A stretch of 64,000 bases of DNA from Ziziphus jujuba. Its lineage: Eukaryota; Streptophyta; Magnoliopsida; Rosales; Rhamnaceae. This document shows, one piece after another, positions 11,725 to 22,832 of the stretch. Numbering within the stretch: position 1 is the stretch's first letter; each line of letters begins with the position of its first letter. The translations under genes were made by a program, and so were the position numbers. The stretch is taken from the NCBI RefSeq assembly GCF_031755915.1, contig NC_083388.1, positions 26,257,001 through 26,321,000 of the forward strand, given 5' to 3'. The notes beneath the pieces are model-generated. The model made no database searches, was not told where the DNA came from, and worked only from the letters and a program-made list of their open reading frames with translations.

Positions 11725-14700
11725 TGTCAGGACCCGTTCAAGATCACTCACCGGAACCCCAGATAAATCCTGATCCCAGGGAAACCCTATCGGACCCTCC
11801 AATGGAAAATCTGGCAGAACTTCCCCTAAGGGTTGGACTTACCACAATTTCCCTGCACTAAAAATATACTTCTATATATACCACCTTATTCCTCCCATCT
11901 TACTACAATTTAATTCCACATATTTGCAGCACTTCAAATGAATAACAGGGAATCAGTGCATAATCAATTAAATAATACATCCAACATAGTATACAGAGTG
12001 TTAATAAAGGTCTAAGTGTAATAATTAATACAACAGAGTATAAAAAAAAATTACATAATAAGAAATGAGAAAAAAAATACTTCTCGGAGTTCCAAGAACG
12101 ATCAAACTGTCGAGCTCGTCCTGATCGAACAATGTCTACCACCTAAGCCTAAGGGAACAAAATTTGAGAATATGATATGCTAATTATCTCAGTGAGCGAA
12201 GCAGTCTACTAACTACTAATAATTAAGTAATTTTAGTAATAAATAAATAAATACATGAATGGTTTAGTAATAATGGTTGAAAATAATTTTTCTCTCAAAA
12301 CCCTCACGGTCACTCAGTTGGAAATGTTCCCTTTTTAAAACGTCTTCACAAAATCTGATGTTTTATGCCCCAAGATTCAGAAAATAATTAATCAATTAAT
12401 TTACAAATAAAACACAACAAATTAAGAATCTAAAATTAGAATGAGAATAATAATAGAAATGAAAATAAACTTTTATAACAATTACTATAAGATTAATAAC
12501 ATATCATCAACAAATAATACAAAGATATCAACGAAACTCATATTAAAACAATTCAGGAAATAATCAAATAATTAGAATAACTCAATTAATTGAACAATTA
12601 AGTAAAGGAATAATTTAATCAAAACAAAACACCCATTTAAAATAAATGGTATGAATAAAATAAAATGAAAGGAAATATAATATATTAGAATTGATTTTAA
12701 AATACCAAAACAATTTGAATAATAAATTCGTAAAATCATTTTTATAAAAATTGAGTAACTTTTAAATTTAAATAATTAATAAAACACTGTTAAATACATT
12801 TTTATTAAAATAGATTTTTAAAATATTTCATATTTGAAAATCATGTCGTGAAAACCATTTGATGCACACACTATATACCAGTGGCGCCAACGATACCCAG
12901 CGTCCCGAGCACCGCCAGATAGGAGGTTAAAGAGAGAAACTGGCATATGGTCGCATGGCATCCCACCGCACCGCTGCAAACAGGCGTCCTGGCCATGGCA
13001 GGGGGTGGCCACGGCCGATATCAACTTGTCGATCCTCGGTCCAATGGCAACCACAAGACAACCCATAAATCACCTGCGCGCTACTCACACCCACCTGCGT
13101 GCTAATCATATCCATATGCGCACTAGTTGTATCCACATATACAGAACACCAATACGTGTGTGGTGTATCTAAAAACTCGTAAATCATAAAATCAATATTT
13201 GTATAAAATACCACCGAATTTATTTTATCCATTTAAACCTATAAATATTTTACATTTCTTTTTAAAATCATCATCATAAATCCATTGCATAAATTCATAA
13301 ATTTCAAATCCATCAACTCTCAATTCCATCAATTCAAATATACGAATTTTCCCAATAGCATAAAGTCAAATCTTTAATATTCCAATGTATATATATTTTT
13401 AAACATAATAATTCAAACCCATATCTTTCTCAAATTCTCAAAAATTAATTTAAATCAACATATCCTTTAAACCCACATATAATTCATAAATAATTAAATT
13501 CCACAATTCCTCAATATATAATAAATTTAAAATAAATAATTTCCTTCAAATCCATACCAAAGTAATATTAAATCACATAAATTCATATAGTATTAAAATC
13601 ATACAATTATGCACAATAAATCTAATAATAAACATAACAATAAATTAAAACAATTAAAACCACAATTCCTTTAAATTCACAAATATATTTTTGGCACCAA
13701 AACACACATTAAAATTATCATAAATTAACAATATAAAATTAAAGAGTAATTTTATTAAATCATCAACACATAAAACATATTTTCCAAATAATCAATTAAC
13801 ACAAAATATATAATTAATCACCCAAAATAATTTTGAAGGTTGGTCAGTCACCTCGAGCAAGTGTATCAATCAAGATCCTCCACAAGATCAAATCCACTAC
13901 CCACATGTGCACCTAAAATATCAATGTTACATAAAATAAAATATAATAATATTTTAATCGAATAATTCACAAATGGGTACCCAGGATAATGAACACAAAT
14001 GATAACCAAAATTTACGAATGATATACCGAAGCTTGCGAAGCGAGGATTACGAATCTGGTCTTACTTTCCGGAGATCGGACCCATGGTGGTCGGAATCTC
14101 GCCGGAAATCTCTCAGATTTTAGACCCTCGATTCTCACAATCTATTAAGAATTGGAGAAAGTGGACACCGAATTTGGGTTCAGGGGGCTGGAAACTTGCC
14201 GGAAAATCGATTTCTCGACGAGCAACCGTGGTCATCGGAACCACTCACCGCCAGCGGCGCGTCTGGTGGCCACTGGTCATGATTTTTAAAGGAAAAGTAG
14301 ATCAGGGAATGGGTAAATGGATGGGACCGAAGGTGAGGCAAGTGGAGGTCGGATCGGGGAGAAATCTAGGTTTGAAGCAATCGGCGCCGTCGCCGGAAAA
14401 AGTCTCGATCCGGGCGTGTCGGTGATTGGGTGGCTGCGAGATTTGGCTGGCCTGCTAGTTTTTAAGTGGACTTCAAGGTGGGATGGCACATGTATGGAAA
14501 GGGTGGCCAGAAAATGGCAAATCGGCGATGGCTAGTGGTGGTCTCTCCTCCCCTCTCTCTCTCTTCCTCCCCCCCCCCCCCCCCCCCCCGGCCCACATGT
14601 GTTTTGGCCAAAATAAAAGCCACCCGTGGGTGAAACTATTCACTCATGGGATTGGTTGAAAACACAACACATGGCACACACTGTTCACTCAAGTTAAAAT

Positions 14701-15073
14701 ATATTAAAATATCACGGTATTTGGAAAACTTTATATGTCCATAACTTTCAAGCCACGTGTCCAAATCGGGCGTGCCGCTAGTCTATGAACTCGTATCGAT
14801 GAGTACTTCACAACCATGCATGAGTTAAAACTCAACTTTGCATGAACAAAAAGTTTGGACCTCAACTTGTCTTGCTCGTAACTTTCAAATGGTAACTCCA
14901 TTTTTTATGTGCTATTAGTCTACGAACTTAGGACGATACGTACTTTGAAATGGTGCCTCGGTCATTGCAAAATTCCATCCATAAAAGAAAGTCAAAATTT
15001 TGACCCTCTCGGTCAGTGGTCAACTTCGGTCAACGTGTAAAAATTTCGACGTACTTTGGGACGGAGTGTTACA
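11725..15073 (+). mobile_element. Large non-coding TG...CA element A (probable solo LTR, 3349 bp) in psi2
   Basis: It starts TGTCAGGACCCG and ends GGAGTGTTACA, flanked by AAGA on both sides (11721-11724, 15074-15077). The psi1 paralogue shows the uninterrupted site ACTAAGATCCATC. It has no gag-pol. The left 2 kb is very AT-rich. A GC-rich block near the right end (about 14040-14550) holds chance open frames on both strands. A second member is at 43382-46243. TG...CA ends and a short target duplication fit a solo LTR of a Ty3-type element with very long LTRs. The ends are also imperfectly inverted relative to each other, so a non-LTR origin is not excluded. Confidence 0.7.
14569..14589. repeat. 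Poly-C tract of 21 bases
   Basis: An unbroken C run follows a CT-rich stretch inside element A. The corresponding place in element B (about 45697-45740) is a CT-rich tract without a long C run. The exact length is prone to sequencing error. Confidence 0.8.
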
Positions 15074-16494
15074 AAGATCCATCTTCCTTAACTTCCTAAG
15101 ATGTTGGAATGATTAAAGAATTAAGAGAAATGGTTATGGTTGGTTTATTACTTGGCATAATTTACTTGATAATGTACAGCATTTACTAAAATGATGCTAC
15201 TTTGTTTAATTTTTCGAATCATTAATAAAGTGTTATGTTTTCATTCAAAAAAAAAAAAAAAAAAAAAAGAAAAACAAAACGAACCAAAAATAAATGAATA
15301 AATAAACAAAATGAAACTAAACCATACCTGGACACCATCCCAAAGTTGTTCTAGTTGGCTGTAATGCATTTCAAGTATAACAAGATTCTCTGCAGTAAAA
15401 TTTAACGGCAAAGATTTTAAAGAGCATCCATTCCAATAGATGCAAGGGCATCAGGAAGATATTGAACATCTTGAGGAAACTTGAGATTGCATTTATTTTT
15501 CTTGTCAAATCCATAAATTTTAAGCAACCTCAGACTACGCATCTCTGAGAAGACTTCAGGGCTCAAGTTTACTTTTATAGTCCCACAATTATGTAAGAAT
15601 ATGCCTTCAACTGTTGCAGTTCCCTGGTAATTAAGGAGCATGTGAATAGGCATAAATTAGAATATTGGAAAAAATATTTATAGCCAATGTCTTCTTTGTT
15701 AAGGAAAAAAAATGCAAATTTTATTTAAGTTACGAAGTTACATACTGAATTTCTTTTCAACACATGATAGACATCCTTGATATTCCATAACCTACTGTGC
15801 TTTTCAGGCTTTTTAATTGACTATTCTCGAACAACTTGCCTACCCATTTCTCTTAATAGATGATGCATCCATAGATTGTACCCGCTCATGCATATAAGAG
15901 ACTTATCATGTAGAATCCATAGTCCTATTCTTGTAAAGAAACCACAAGCATCAAGTATACTTTCTACAAAAGCTGGGGATTGATGTCCAGTAAAGAAACA
16001 TGCAATATCAAGAAACATATCCTTTTCGTTGTCATCCAATCCATTATAGCTTATTCTCAACACATTTTGAATGTCCATACTGGGAGTTACTTTCAGTTTT
16101 TCCAATGTACTTTCCCATTCTTCTTTACTCATGGAATAAAGGAAGGAACCCAAAACTGTAAGAGCTAATGGAACGCCTTGTGCATAACATATCACCCTTT
16201 TTGACAGTGTAGAGTAATCATCTGATATGGAAGATTTTTCTTTAAAAGCCTTTGAACAGAAAAGTTTATAAGCCTCATCGTAATTTAACCCCTGAATGTT
16301 GTAAATTTTGTCAATCACTCTACTTAGCACCTGCTTATCTCTAGTTGTTACAATGATTCTACCTCCATCACCAAGCTAATCAACATCCCCAACTAAAGTA
16401 TCTAACTTCTTAAAATGATTCACATCATCAAGAACAATAAAGACCTTTGTTTGATGCAATCTAGATCTAACAGAACTTAATTCAACACATGAGG

Positions 16495-17636
16495 TGATGT
16501 GATTCCGCCCGAGCCCGCTCCACCGATAACCCGCTGGGGTGCTGACTCGACACGGATGAAGACTAGGCCAATCACAAGAGCTCAAATTAAGAGATTTAAG
16601 GACAACCTAGGAGTATTTATACAGGGGGTAATCAATCTCAACAGAGCTTTTCCATACTTGAAGATACAAAGCATATTCTAAGCATCCAAGTGGTGGAAGC
16701 CGATACGGACCCTGGTGACGGTTTTGGTACATTTTTGGAGTCCGGGAAGCATGAAATGGTTCCAATGATTTATGGGTTCAATACATATGCCTAAGAGGTC
16801 ATGGAATCAAGTTAAAGCAGCCTCAAATGCAATCAAAAAGGGCTTGTACGGACAACATCAACAATTTGGCCGAATTTGCTGTATTGCTTGCTGGCTTTAC
16901 TGTATTTTACTGTATTAGCCTTTTCTTATTTTTCCAAGCATGGGCAACGTGTGGGACTTCATAGTCAGCTTATTTGGCATCCTAGAAAGCATATAGAAGC
17001 TGATTTGAAGCCCAAAGAGGTCAAAGATTGGTCAAAGTCAATTTAGTCAAAAAGCTAGTATTTTAGTTTCCTAATTTTATTCTACTTTTTGTTTTAGGAA
17101 ACTACCATTATTTTTTTAGTTTCTATTTATTTATTTTCTGGACAAATAAGATTAGGAAAGTTGTTATTTTATTATTTTCATTGTAAATTAATTAATTCCT
17201 AATTCAAAATAAAGGAATTAATTAATCCAAATTAGATTAGGAAAAGGAAAGTTTCAGCCAAGGTAGACTTCTTCATTGTGTGGCCAGTTTTTCCTAGGGT
17301 TTTTAGGGTTTATTTTGTTTCTTTCAAAGCCTATTTAAGGGCTTATTTTTTCATTAATAAGACAACTTTAAACTTTGATTTGATTAAGAAAATATTTGTG
17401 AGATTAATTATCTCTTTGTTCTTTAAGAACCCCTAAAACACCATTAGAGAATTGGTTGTTTTAGCTTGACTTATCAATAGGTTTTCCATCCCCTATTGTG
17501 GCGTCTACATTATAACAAGGTTTCTAACCACAGGTTGGTTAGGGGTTGAGGTCCTTTCCATTAGAACTTGAACTTAATTAAAGATCCGGGCTAATATAAT
17601 ACGGGTTTAGGAGCAGGTCGTCCTAGGTTCGTATCA
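16495..17636 (+). repeat. 5' LTR of the Ty3 element
   Basis: 1142 bp, TG...CA ended. It includes the last ~60 codons of the polyprotein frame (16499-16681), as does its 3' twin. A TATTTAAGG sequence near 17332 may act as the TATA element. Confidence 0.93.
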
Positions 17637-17638
17637 TT

Positions 17639-17650
17639 TGGTATCAGAGC
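17639..17650 (+). other. Primer-binding site (initiator Met tRNA)
   Basis: TGGTATCAGAGC lies two bases after the end of the 5' LTR and is complementary to the 3' end of initiator tRNA-Met. Many plant Ty3 and Copia elements use this primer for minus-strand synthesis. Confidence 0.9.
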
Positions 17651-18802
17651 TAAATTTTGTTCAGGTTTGATCTATCTTTATTTGCTTTATTTGTTTTATG
17701 TTATTCTGCAATTTTAGCATTAGGTTAAGGTTGCTTCTATCACCATACACGTTCTGCATCTTAAAAAAAAAAAAAAAATTCATTCCTAGTTGAATTAGGA
17801 TTTCCTAGTTTTATCGTATTTTTTGTTTCCTAGTTTGTTGGTTGTTTTTCATCATTGTTCTTGTTAATTTTGGGTTTTGTTGATTTTCCTTTTCTGTTTT
17901 AGTCTTAGAAATTTGCATTCATATATTCAAAAAAAAAAAAAAAAAAAAAGAAGTTTACGGCAACATTTAAAAAAAAAAAAAAACTGCACATTTTGTTTAT
18001 TTGGAGGTCACGGGTTTGGTATTTGTTTTGGAGTTGGAATTGCAATTTTGGTAATTATTCTTGCTACTGCAGTTGTTTATGTTCTGTGAGTGAAAAAAAA
18101 AAAAAAAAAAAAAGAAGAGGTAAAGCCGAATATAAAAAAATATATATATATATATATATATTTCGGTTTGTTGGAGTTTGATTTGTTTGCTGGAAATTTG
18201 TTGGAGCTGCTGGTTTTTTGATTATTTATTCAATATCTGAGTTGCTGGGAAATTATTTTTGCTGCTGGATATTTGGATTTTGGGTGCTTAAATTATTTGG
18301 ATTAAAATTAGTTAAAGGAATTGATACAAAACTTGAATTACAAGAACAACAACCAACACTTTTCTATATTTTTGTTCTCTTTGATTCTTGTTCGTATTTG
18401 AATTTCTTTTTATGGAATTTTATTCTTGAACTCATAATCTATTACCATCTGGTCCAGTTCTTCAAAATTCCAAAGTTTTCTCATTAATTTGCTTTATTTT
18501 GTCTAGAAAAAGACCGAAAATAGGTATTTCCATTCTGTTCGGTATTTGTTTATTTTTGCTTACTGCTTTGTTGATAAGTTTAATTAAAACATACTAGTGA
18601 TCTAATTGCTGTTTTGTGGGTGTTTTAATTAGAACTTTGAGATAATTCATTGAGTGGAAAAAGGCAAGAGTGTGTGAGCTTAAAAGAGGGTAAAAGCCGA
18701 AACTAGTGTGCAAACACGAGTGTCGAGACCTTGTTTGAATGAAACACGTGAGGGAGTGAATATTGTGAGGGTTTATTTTATTTTTGGCAGTATTTTACTA
18801 AC
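17651..18802 (+). other. Long leader of the Ty3 element with homopolymer and (TA)n tracts
   Basis: About 1.1 kb without coding potential separates the PBS from gag. It contains poly-A tracts near 17762-17777, 17931-17950, 17969-17982 and 18094-18113, and a TA repeat near 18138-18162. Confidence 0.75.
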
Positions 18803-19774
18803 ATGGTAGATTCTAGAATAAGAAGAGGGGATCCACCCTTGAGGATCAATGAGGAAGAGTCTGTAGCATTCCATGGCGATGACCGAGCTACCGGGAGTGG
18901 AGACCAAGTGGATATGAGAGCTGTCTTGGAATCAATACAGCGGGCTAGTGCTCAAGTTGAGCATGTGAATCAAAGAGTGGGAAGACTAGAAGCCTCACAA
19001 GGAAGGCCGAATACAAGAAATAGGCAAGAATTCCATGGAGGACGAGGCCGAGGACGAGGAGGTCGCGAGAGACCAAGAGAGGAATTTGATGAGGAGCCAT
19101 TCGACGGCGACTTTGAGGAAGGTATGGACGAAACCTTTGCTGTCCAAGATAGAGCTGGCCATGGGAGATATAGGAGGGAAGATACAGATGATGATTTGGG
19201 AAATATCAAGGTTAATATCCCACCTTTTATGGGTAAAAGTGATCCCGAAGCTTATTTGGAGTGGGAAGAAAAAATGGAGATGATATTTGACCGCCATAAT
19301 TATTCAGAGGCTAAGAAGGTGAAATTGGCAGCAATGGAGTTTGGCCATTATGCACTCCAATGGTGGACCAATGAGCAAAACACCCGAAGGAGAGTTGGTG
19401 ATGACTTGATTACTACATGGCGACAAATGAAAGGAGCCATGCGGAAGCGATTCGTACCATCACACTATCATAGGTTGCTGCATCAAAGACTTCAATCTTT
19501 ATCTCAAGGACATGGATCTGTGGAGGATTATTACAAGGAGATGGAGATGCTTATGATGAGATTGAACTTGAATGAAGATAGGGAAGAAACCATGGAAAGG
19601 TTTCTTGGTGGTTTGAATCGTGAAATAGCCAATCAACTAGAATTGCAACAATATGTGGAATTGGAGGAGATGTTGCATGTGGCTATTAAATTAGAGCATC
19701 AATTCAAGAGGAGGGGTGTAAGATCATGGTTTGGAGGTGTTTCCAACAGTGGAAGGTCCAATTCTAGTGGCTAG
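18803..19774 (+). CDS. gag: Gag of the Ty3 element (ends at a premature stop)
   Basis: 323 residues starting MVDSRIRRGD. The N-terminal part is Arg/Gly-rich (GRGRGRGGRERPREE). The capsid-like domain runs from about residue 140 to 305 with AYLEWEEKMEMIFD, ALQWWTNEQ, RFVPSHYHRLLHQRLQSL and VEDYYKEMEMLM, typical of plant retrotransposon gag. The frame stops at TAG (19772-19774), but the same frame continues without other stops to the CCHC zinc knuckle at 19925. The element therefore appears to have one nonsense change between capsid and nucleocapsid. Gag forms the virus-like particle in which reverse transcription happens. Confidence 0.92.
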   Translation: MVDSRIRRGDPPLRINEEESVAFHGDDRATGSGDQVDMRAVLESIQRASAQVEHVNQRVGRLEASQGRPNTRNRQEFHGGRGRGRGGRERPREEFDEEPFDGDFEEGMDETFAVQDRAGHGRYRREDTDDDLGNIKVNIPPFMGKSDPEAYLEWEEKMEMIFDRHNYSEAKKVKLAAMEFGHYALQWWTNEQNTRRRVGDDLITTWRQMKGAMRKRFVPSHYHRLLHQRLQSLSQGHGSVEDYYKEMEMLMMRLNLNEDREETMERFLGGLNREIANQLELQQYVELEEMLHVAIKLEHQFKRRGVRSWFGGVSNSGRSNSSG

Positions 19775-19924
19775 AGGAACAATCCCATCTATGAAAGCAA
19801 GCCAAAGCCAAAAGTCAAAGAAGAAAGTTCAAATTGGCCAAGGAAGGAGACTAGAACCGAATCTGTCCAAGCACCAAAGAATGAGGTAAAATTAGATCCT
19901 AAACCTTCTAGAACTCATGATGTT

Positions 19925-21877
19925 ATGTGTTTTAAGTGCCAGGGAGGAGCACACATCGCTAGCCAATGCCCAAATAGAAGAATCATGGTGTTAAAGGGCA
20001 ATGACAAGCTAGAATCGAAAAGTGAAGAAAGTGAGGATGAAGCCAAGCAAGAGGAGGAGGACTTGGAGGATGAACCCGAAACCTTGCAAGCATCCAATGC
20101 TGAATTAAACTTGCTTTCTAGGAGAGTACTTGCTGCATACAAAGATGAGGATGAAATTCAAAGAGAGAACATCTTCCACACCCGATGTGAAATTCAAGGT
20201 AAGATTTGTAGTATGATTATTGATAGTGGAAGTTGTACAAATGTAATTAGTAACATTGTAGTTGATAAATTAGGCTTAATAACTATTAAACATCCAGAAC
20301 CTTATAGATTAAAATGGCTTAATGATAGTGGTGAAATAAAAGTGAATAAACAAGCCAAAGTAAAATTTAATATAGGTAGATATGAGGATGTAGTTTTATG
20401 TGATATTGTACCCATGATTGCTGGACATATACTATTAGGTAGACCATGGAAATTTGATAAAGATGCTACTCAATTTGGTCGAGAAAATAGTATTGTTTTC
20501 AGGTTTAAAGGGAAGAAGGTCAAGCTGGAACCATTATCTCCTAAAGAGGTTTACAAAGACCAATTACAAATGCAACAAAGGAGAGAAGCTGAAAAGCTCA
20601 AGGAAAAAGCAAGTATGGCACCAACGGCTTCACCATCCTTTCAAGAAGGTAAGAATGAGGTTGTTGATCAAGGTAAGGTTTCTAAGACTCATATTGAGTG
20701 GAAAGATCAAGGAAAAATCAAAAGAGAGGGGAAAGAGAGTGGCAAACCTGAGAGCTTGGAGAAGGAAGGGAAATCCGAAGGTTTTCGCCAATGCAAGGGG
20801 GAAAAAGAAAAAGAAAGAAAAGAAAGGTCAAGTAGCAACTTTTATTTGAGTTTAGGGGATATTAATAAGGTTATTGAGTGTAAGAAACCTTTCCTGGTCA
20901 TGATTTATAAAGAAAATTATTTTAATGATCAAACTAACTTTGAAGAACTTGAATTACCAAGTTCAATGATTTCTCTTTTGAAGGAATTTGGAGATGTCTT
21001 CCCAAATGAAATTCCAAGTGGACTACCATCCAATCAAGAGGGAAAAGGTGAGCTTGCTATCCAAGGTAAGTCTTCTAATACTCAGGTTGTGTGGAAAGAT
21101 TTTAATAAAACCAAGAGTGAAAAATTTGGTGCAAAAGCCGAGAGTGAGGAAGGTGAGATGGCATTGAGTGAGAAAGGAAAAGGAAGACAAGAAAGGAAGA
21201 ATATAAATTTTTATCTTAGCTTTGGTGATGTTAATAAAGTAATTATGAATAAGAAATCATTGCTGACCATGAATTTTAAAGATACTTATTTAAAGATGTC
21301 TTTATTGCATAGAACTTTATCTGCATTGTTGAGAGCTTTACTTAGTGGCAATTTGAAAATTTGGGAAATATTGTTTGCTAATTTTAAAAAGTGTAATTTT
21401 TACCATAATGAGCATGTATTTCTAGATTTTTTTGTAATAGTGTTTGACCTAGGAGAATTGGCTTGGTTGCACTTACGAAAGGAAAGGTTTCCTAAACAAA
21501 GAAAGTCAAAGCTCATACTGCCTATGGATGGACTTTTTCAAGTTTTGGAGCCGAATAACAAGAATGCCTACAAGCTTGCTTTACCGGGTGAGTATAACAT
21601 GAGTGCTGCATTTCATGTTGCTGATTTAACTCCTTTTTCTGCAGGTGATGATCTTGATTTGAGGACAAATCCTTTTCAAGAGGAGGGGAATGATGTGATT
21701 CCGCCCGAGCCCGCTCCACCGATAACCCGCTGGGGTGCTGACTCGACACGGATGAAGACTAGGCCAATCACAAGAGCTCAAATTAAGAGATTTAAGGACA
21801 ACCTAGGAGTATTTATACAGGGGGTAATCAATCTCAACAGAGCTTTTCCATACTTGAAGATACAAAGCATATTCTAA
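19925..21877 (+). CDS. Nucleocapsid-protease plus scrambled pol remnant of the Ty3 element
   Basis: A 650-residue frame, in phase with gag. It begins with the zinc knuckle CFKCQGGAHIASQC, followed by the aspartic protease active site IIDSGSCTNVIS (about 20216-20250) and LLGRPWKFD. Next come two related lysine-rich modules of about 85 residues ending NFYLSLGD and NFYLSFGD. They are separated by the start of RT (EFGDVFPNEIPSGLPS, about 20984-21031). Then follow an integrase piece (LHRTLSALLRALL), an RT piece (ILFANFKKCNFY, VFLDFFVI), the integrase C-terminus (WLHLRKERFPKQRKSKL, NAYKLALPGEY) and a tail encoded by the 3' LTR. The RT YxDD box, RNase H and the integrase core are absent. The frame stays open despite these joins. 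Confidence 0.88.
   Translation: MCFKCQGGAHIASQCPNRRIMVLKGNDKLESKSEESEDEAKQEEEDLEDEPETLQASNAELNLLSRRVLAAYKDEDEIQRENIFHTRCEIQGKICSMIIDSGSCTNVISNIVVDKLGLITIKHPEPYRLKWLNDSGEIKVNKQAKVKFNIGRYEDVVLCDIVPMIAGHILLGRPWKFDKDATQFGRENSIVFRFKGKKVKLEPLSPKEVYKDQLQMQQRREAEKLKEKASMAPTASPSFQEGKNEVVDQGKVSKTHIEWKDQGKIKREGKESGKPESLEKEGKSEGFRQCKGEKEKERKERSSSNFYLSLGDINKVIECKKPFLVMIYKENYFNDQTNFEELELPSSMISLLKEFGDVFPNEIPSGLPSNQEGKGELAIQGKSSNTQVVWKDFNKTKSEKFGAKAESEEGEMALSEKGKGRQERKNINFYLSFGDVNKVIMNKKSLLTMNFKDTYLKMSLLHRTLSALLRALLSGNLKIWEILFANFKKCNFYHNEHVFLDFFVIVFDLGELAWLHLRKERFPKQRKSKLILPMDGLFQVLEPNNKNAYKLALPGEYNMSAAFHVADLTPFSAGDDLDLRTNPFQEEGNDVIPPEPAPPITRWGADSTRMKTRPITRAQIKRFKDNLGVFIQGVINLNRAFPYLKIQSIF
21678..21690 (+). 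other. Polypurine tract of the Ty3 element
   Basis: CAAGAGGAGGGGAA immediately precedes the 3' LTR. It is the expected primer for plus-strand synthesis. Confidence 0.88.
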
Positions 21878-22832
21878 GCATCCAAGTGGTGGAAGCCGAT
21901 ACGGACCCGGGTGACGGTTTTGGTACATTTTTGGAGTCCGAGAAGCATGAAATGGTTCCAATGATTTATGGGTTCAATACATATGCCTAAGAGGTCATGG
22001 AATCAAGTTAAATAAGCCTCAAATGCAATCAAAAAGGGCTTGTACGGACAGCATCAACAATTTGGCCGAATTTGCTGTATTGCTTGCTGGCTTTACTGTA
22101 TTTTACTGTATTAGCCTTTTCTTATTTTTCCAAGCATGGGCAACGTGTGGGACTTCATAGTCAGCTTATTTGGCATCCTAGAAAGCATCTAGAAGCTGAT
22201 TTGAAGCCCAAAGAGGTCAAAGATTGGTCAAAGTCAATTTAGTCAAAAAGCTAGTATTTTAGTTTCCTAATTTTATTCTACTTTTTGTTTTAGGAAACTA
22301 CCATTATTTTTTTAGTTTCTATTTATTTATTTTCTGGACAAATAAGATTAGGAAAGTTGTTATTTTATTATTTTCATTGTAAATTAATTAATTCCTAATT
22401 CAAAATAAAGGAATTAATTAATCCAAATTAGATTAGGAAAAGGAAAGTTTCGGCCAAGGTAGACTTCTTCATTGTGTGGCCGGTTTTTTCTAGGGTTTTT
22501 AGGGTTTATTTTGTTTCTTTCAAAGCCTATTTAAGGGCTTATTTTTTCATTAATAAGACAACTTTAAACTTTGATTTGATTAAGAAAATATTTGTGAGAT
22601 TAATTATCTCTTTGTTCTTTGAGAACCCCTAAAACACCATTAGAGAATTAGTTGTTTTAGCTTGACTTATCAATAGGTTTTCCATCCCCTATTGTGGCAT
22701 CTACATTATACCAAGGTTTCTAACCACAGGTTGGTTAGGGGTTGAGGTCCGTTCCATTAGAACTTGAACTTAATTAAAGATCCGGGCTAATATAATACGG
22801 GTTTAGGAGCAGTTCGTCTTAGGTTCGTATCA
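21691..22832 (+). repeat. 3' LTR of the Ty3 element
   Basis: 1142 bp, same length as the 5' LTR. The polyprotein frame enters it and ends at 21877. Confidence 0.93.

Larger units (their letters stand above)
16495..22832 (+). mobile_element. Ty3-type LTR retrotransposon, internally deleted, inserted in psi2 NB-ARC
   Basis: Two LTRs of 1142 bp (16495-17636, 21691-22832) enclose a PBS, gag, protease and a scrambled remnant of pol. The target duplication is TGAGG (16490-16494 and 22833-22837). The LTRs start TGATGTGATTCC and end CGTATCA. By eye I count about 16 differences between the LTRs (roughly 1.4 percent), so the insertion is young compared with the TNL decay. RT, RNase H and most of integrase are missing, so it could move only with help from another element. 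The gag, zinc-knuckle and integrase-end sequences resemble chromovirus-like Ty3 elements, but the lineage is unassigned. Confidence 0.93.

Noticed and set aside
14084..14535. Open frames on both strands in element A, also at 45081-45760 and 56576-57210
   Set aside because: GC-rich, Arg/Pro/Ser-rich frames that overlap on both strands with no known domain and no conserved single frame. Treated as non-coding.
18970..19297. Minus-strand and alternate-frame ORFs over gag
   Set aside because: Shadows of the gag coding sequence; Pro/Ser-rich translations of its Arg/Gly- and Glu-rich codons.
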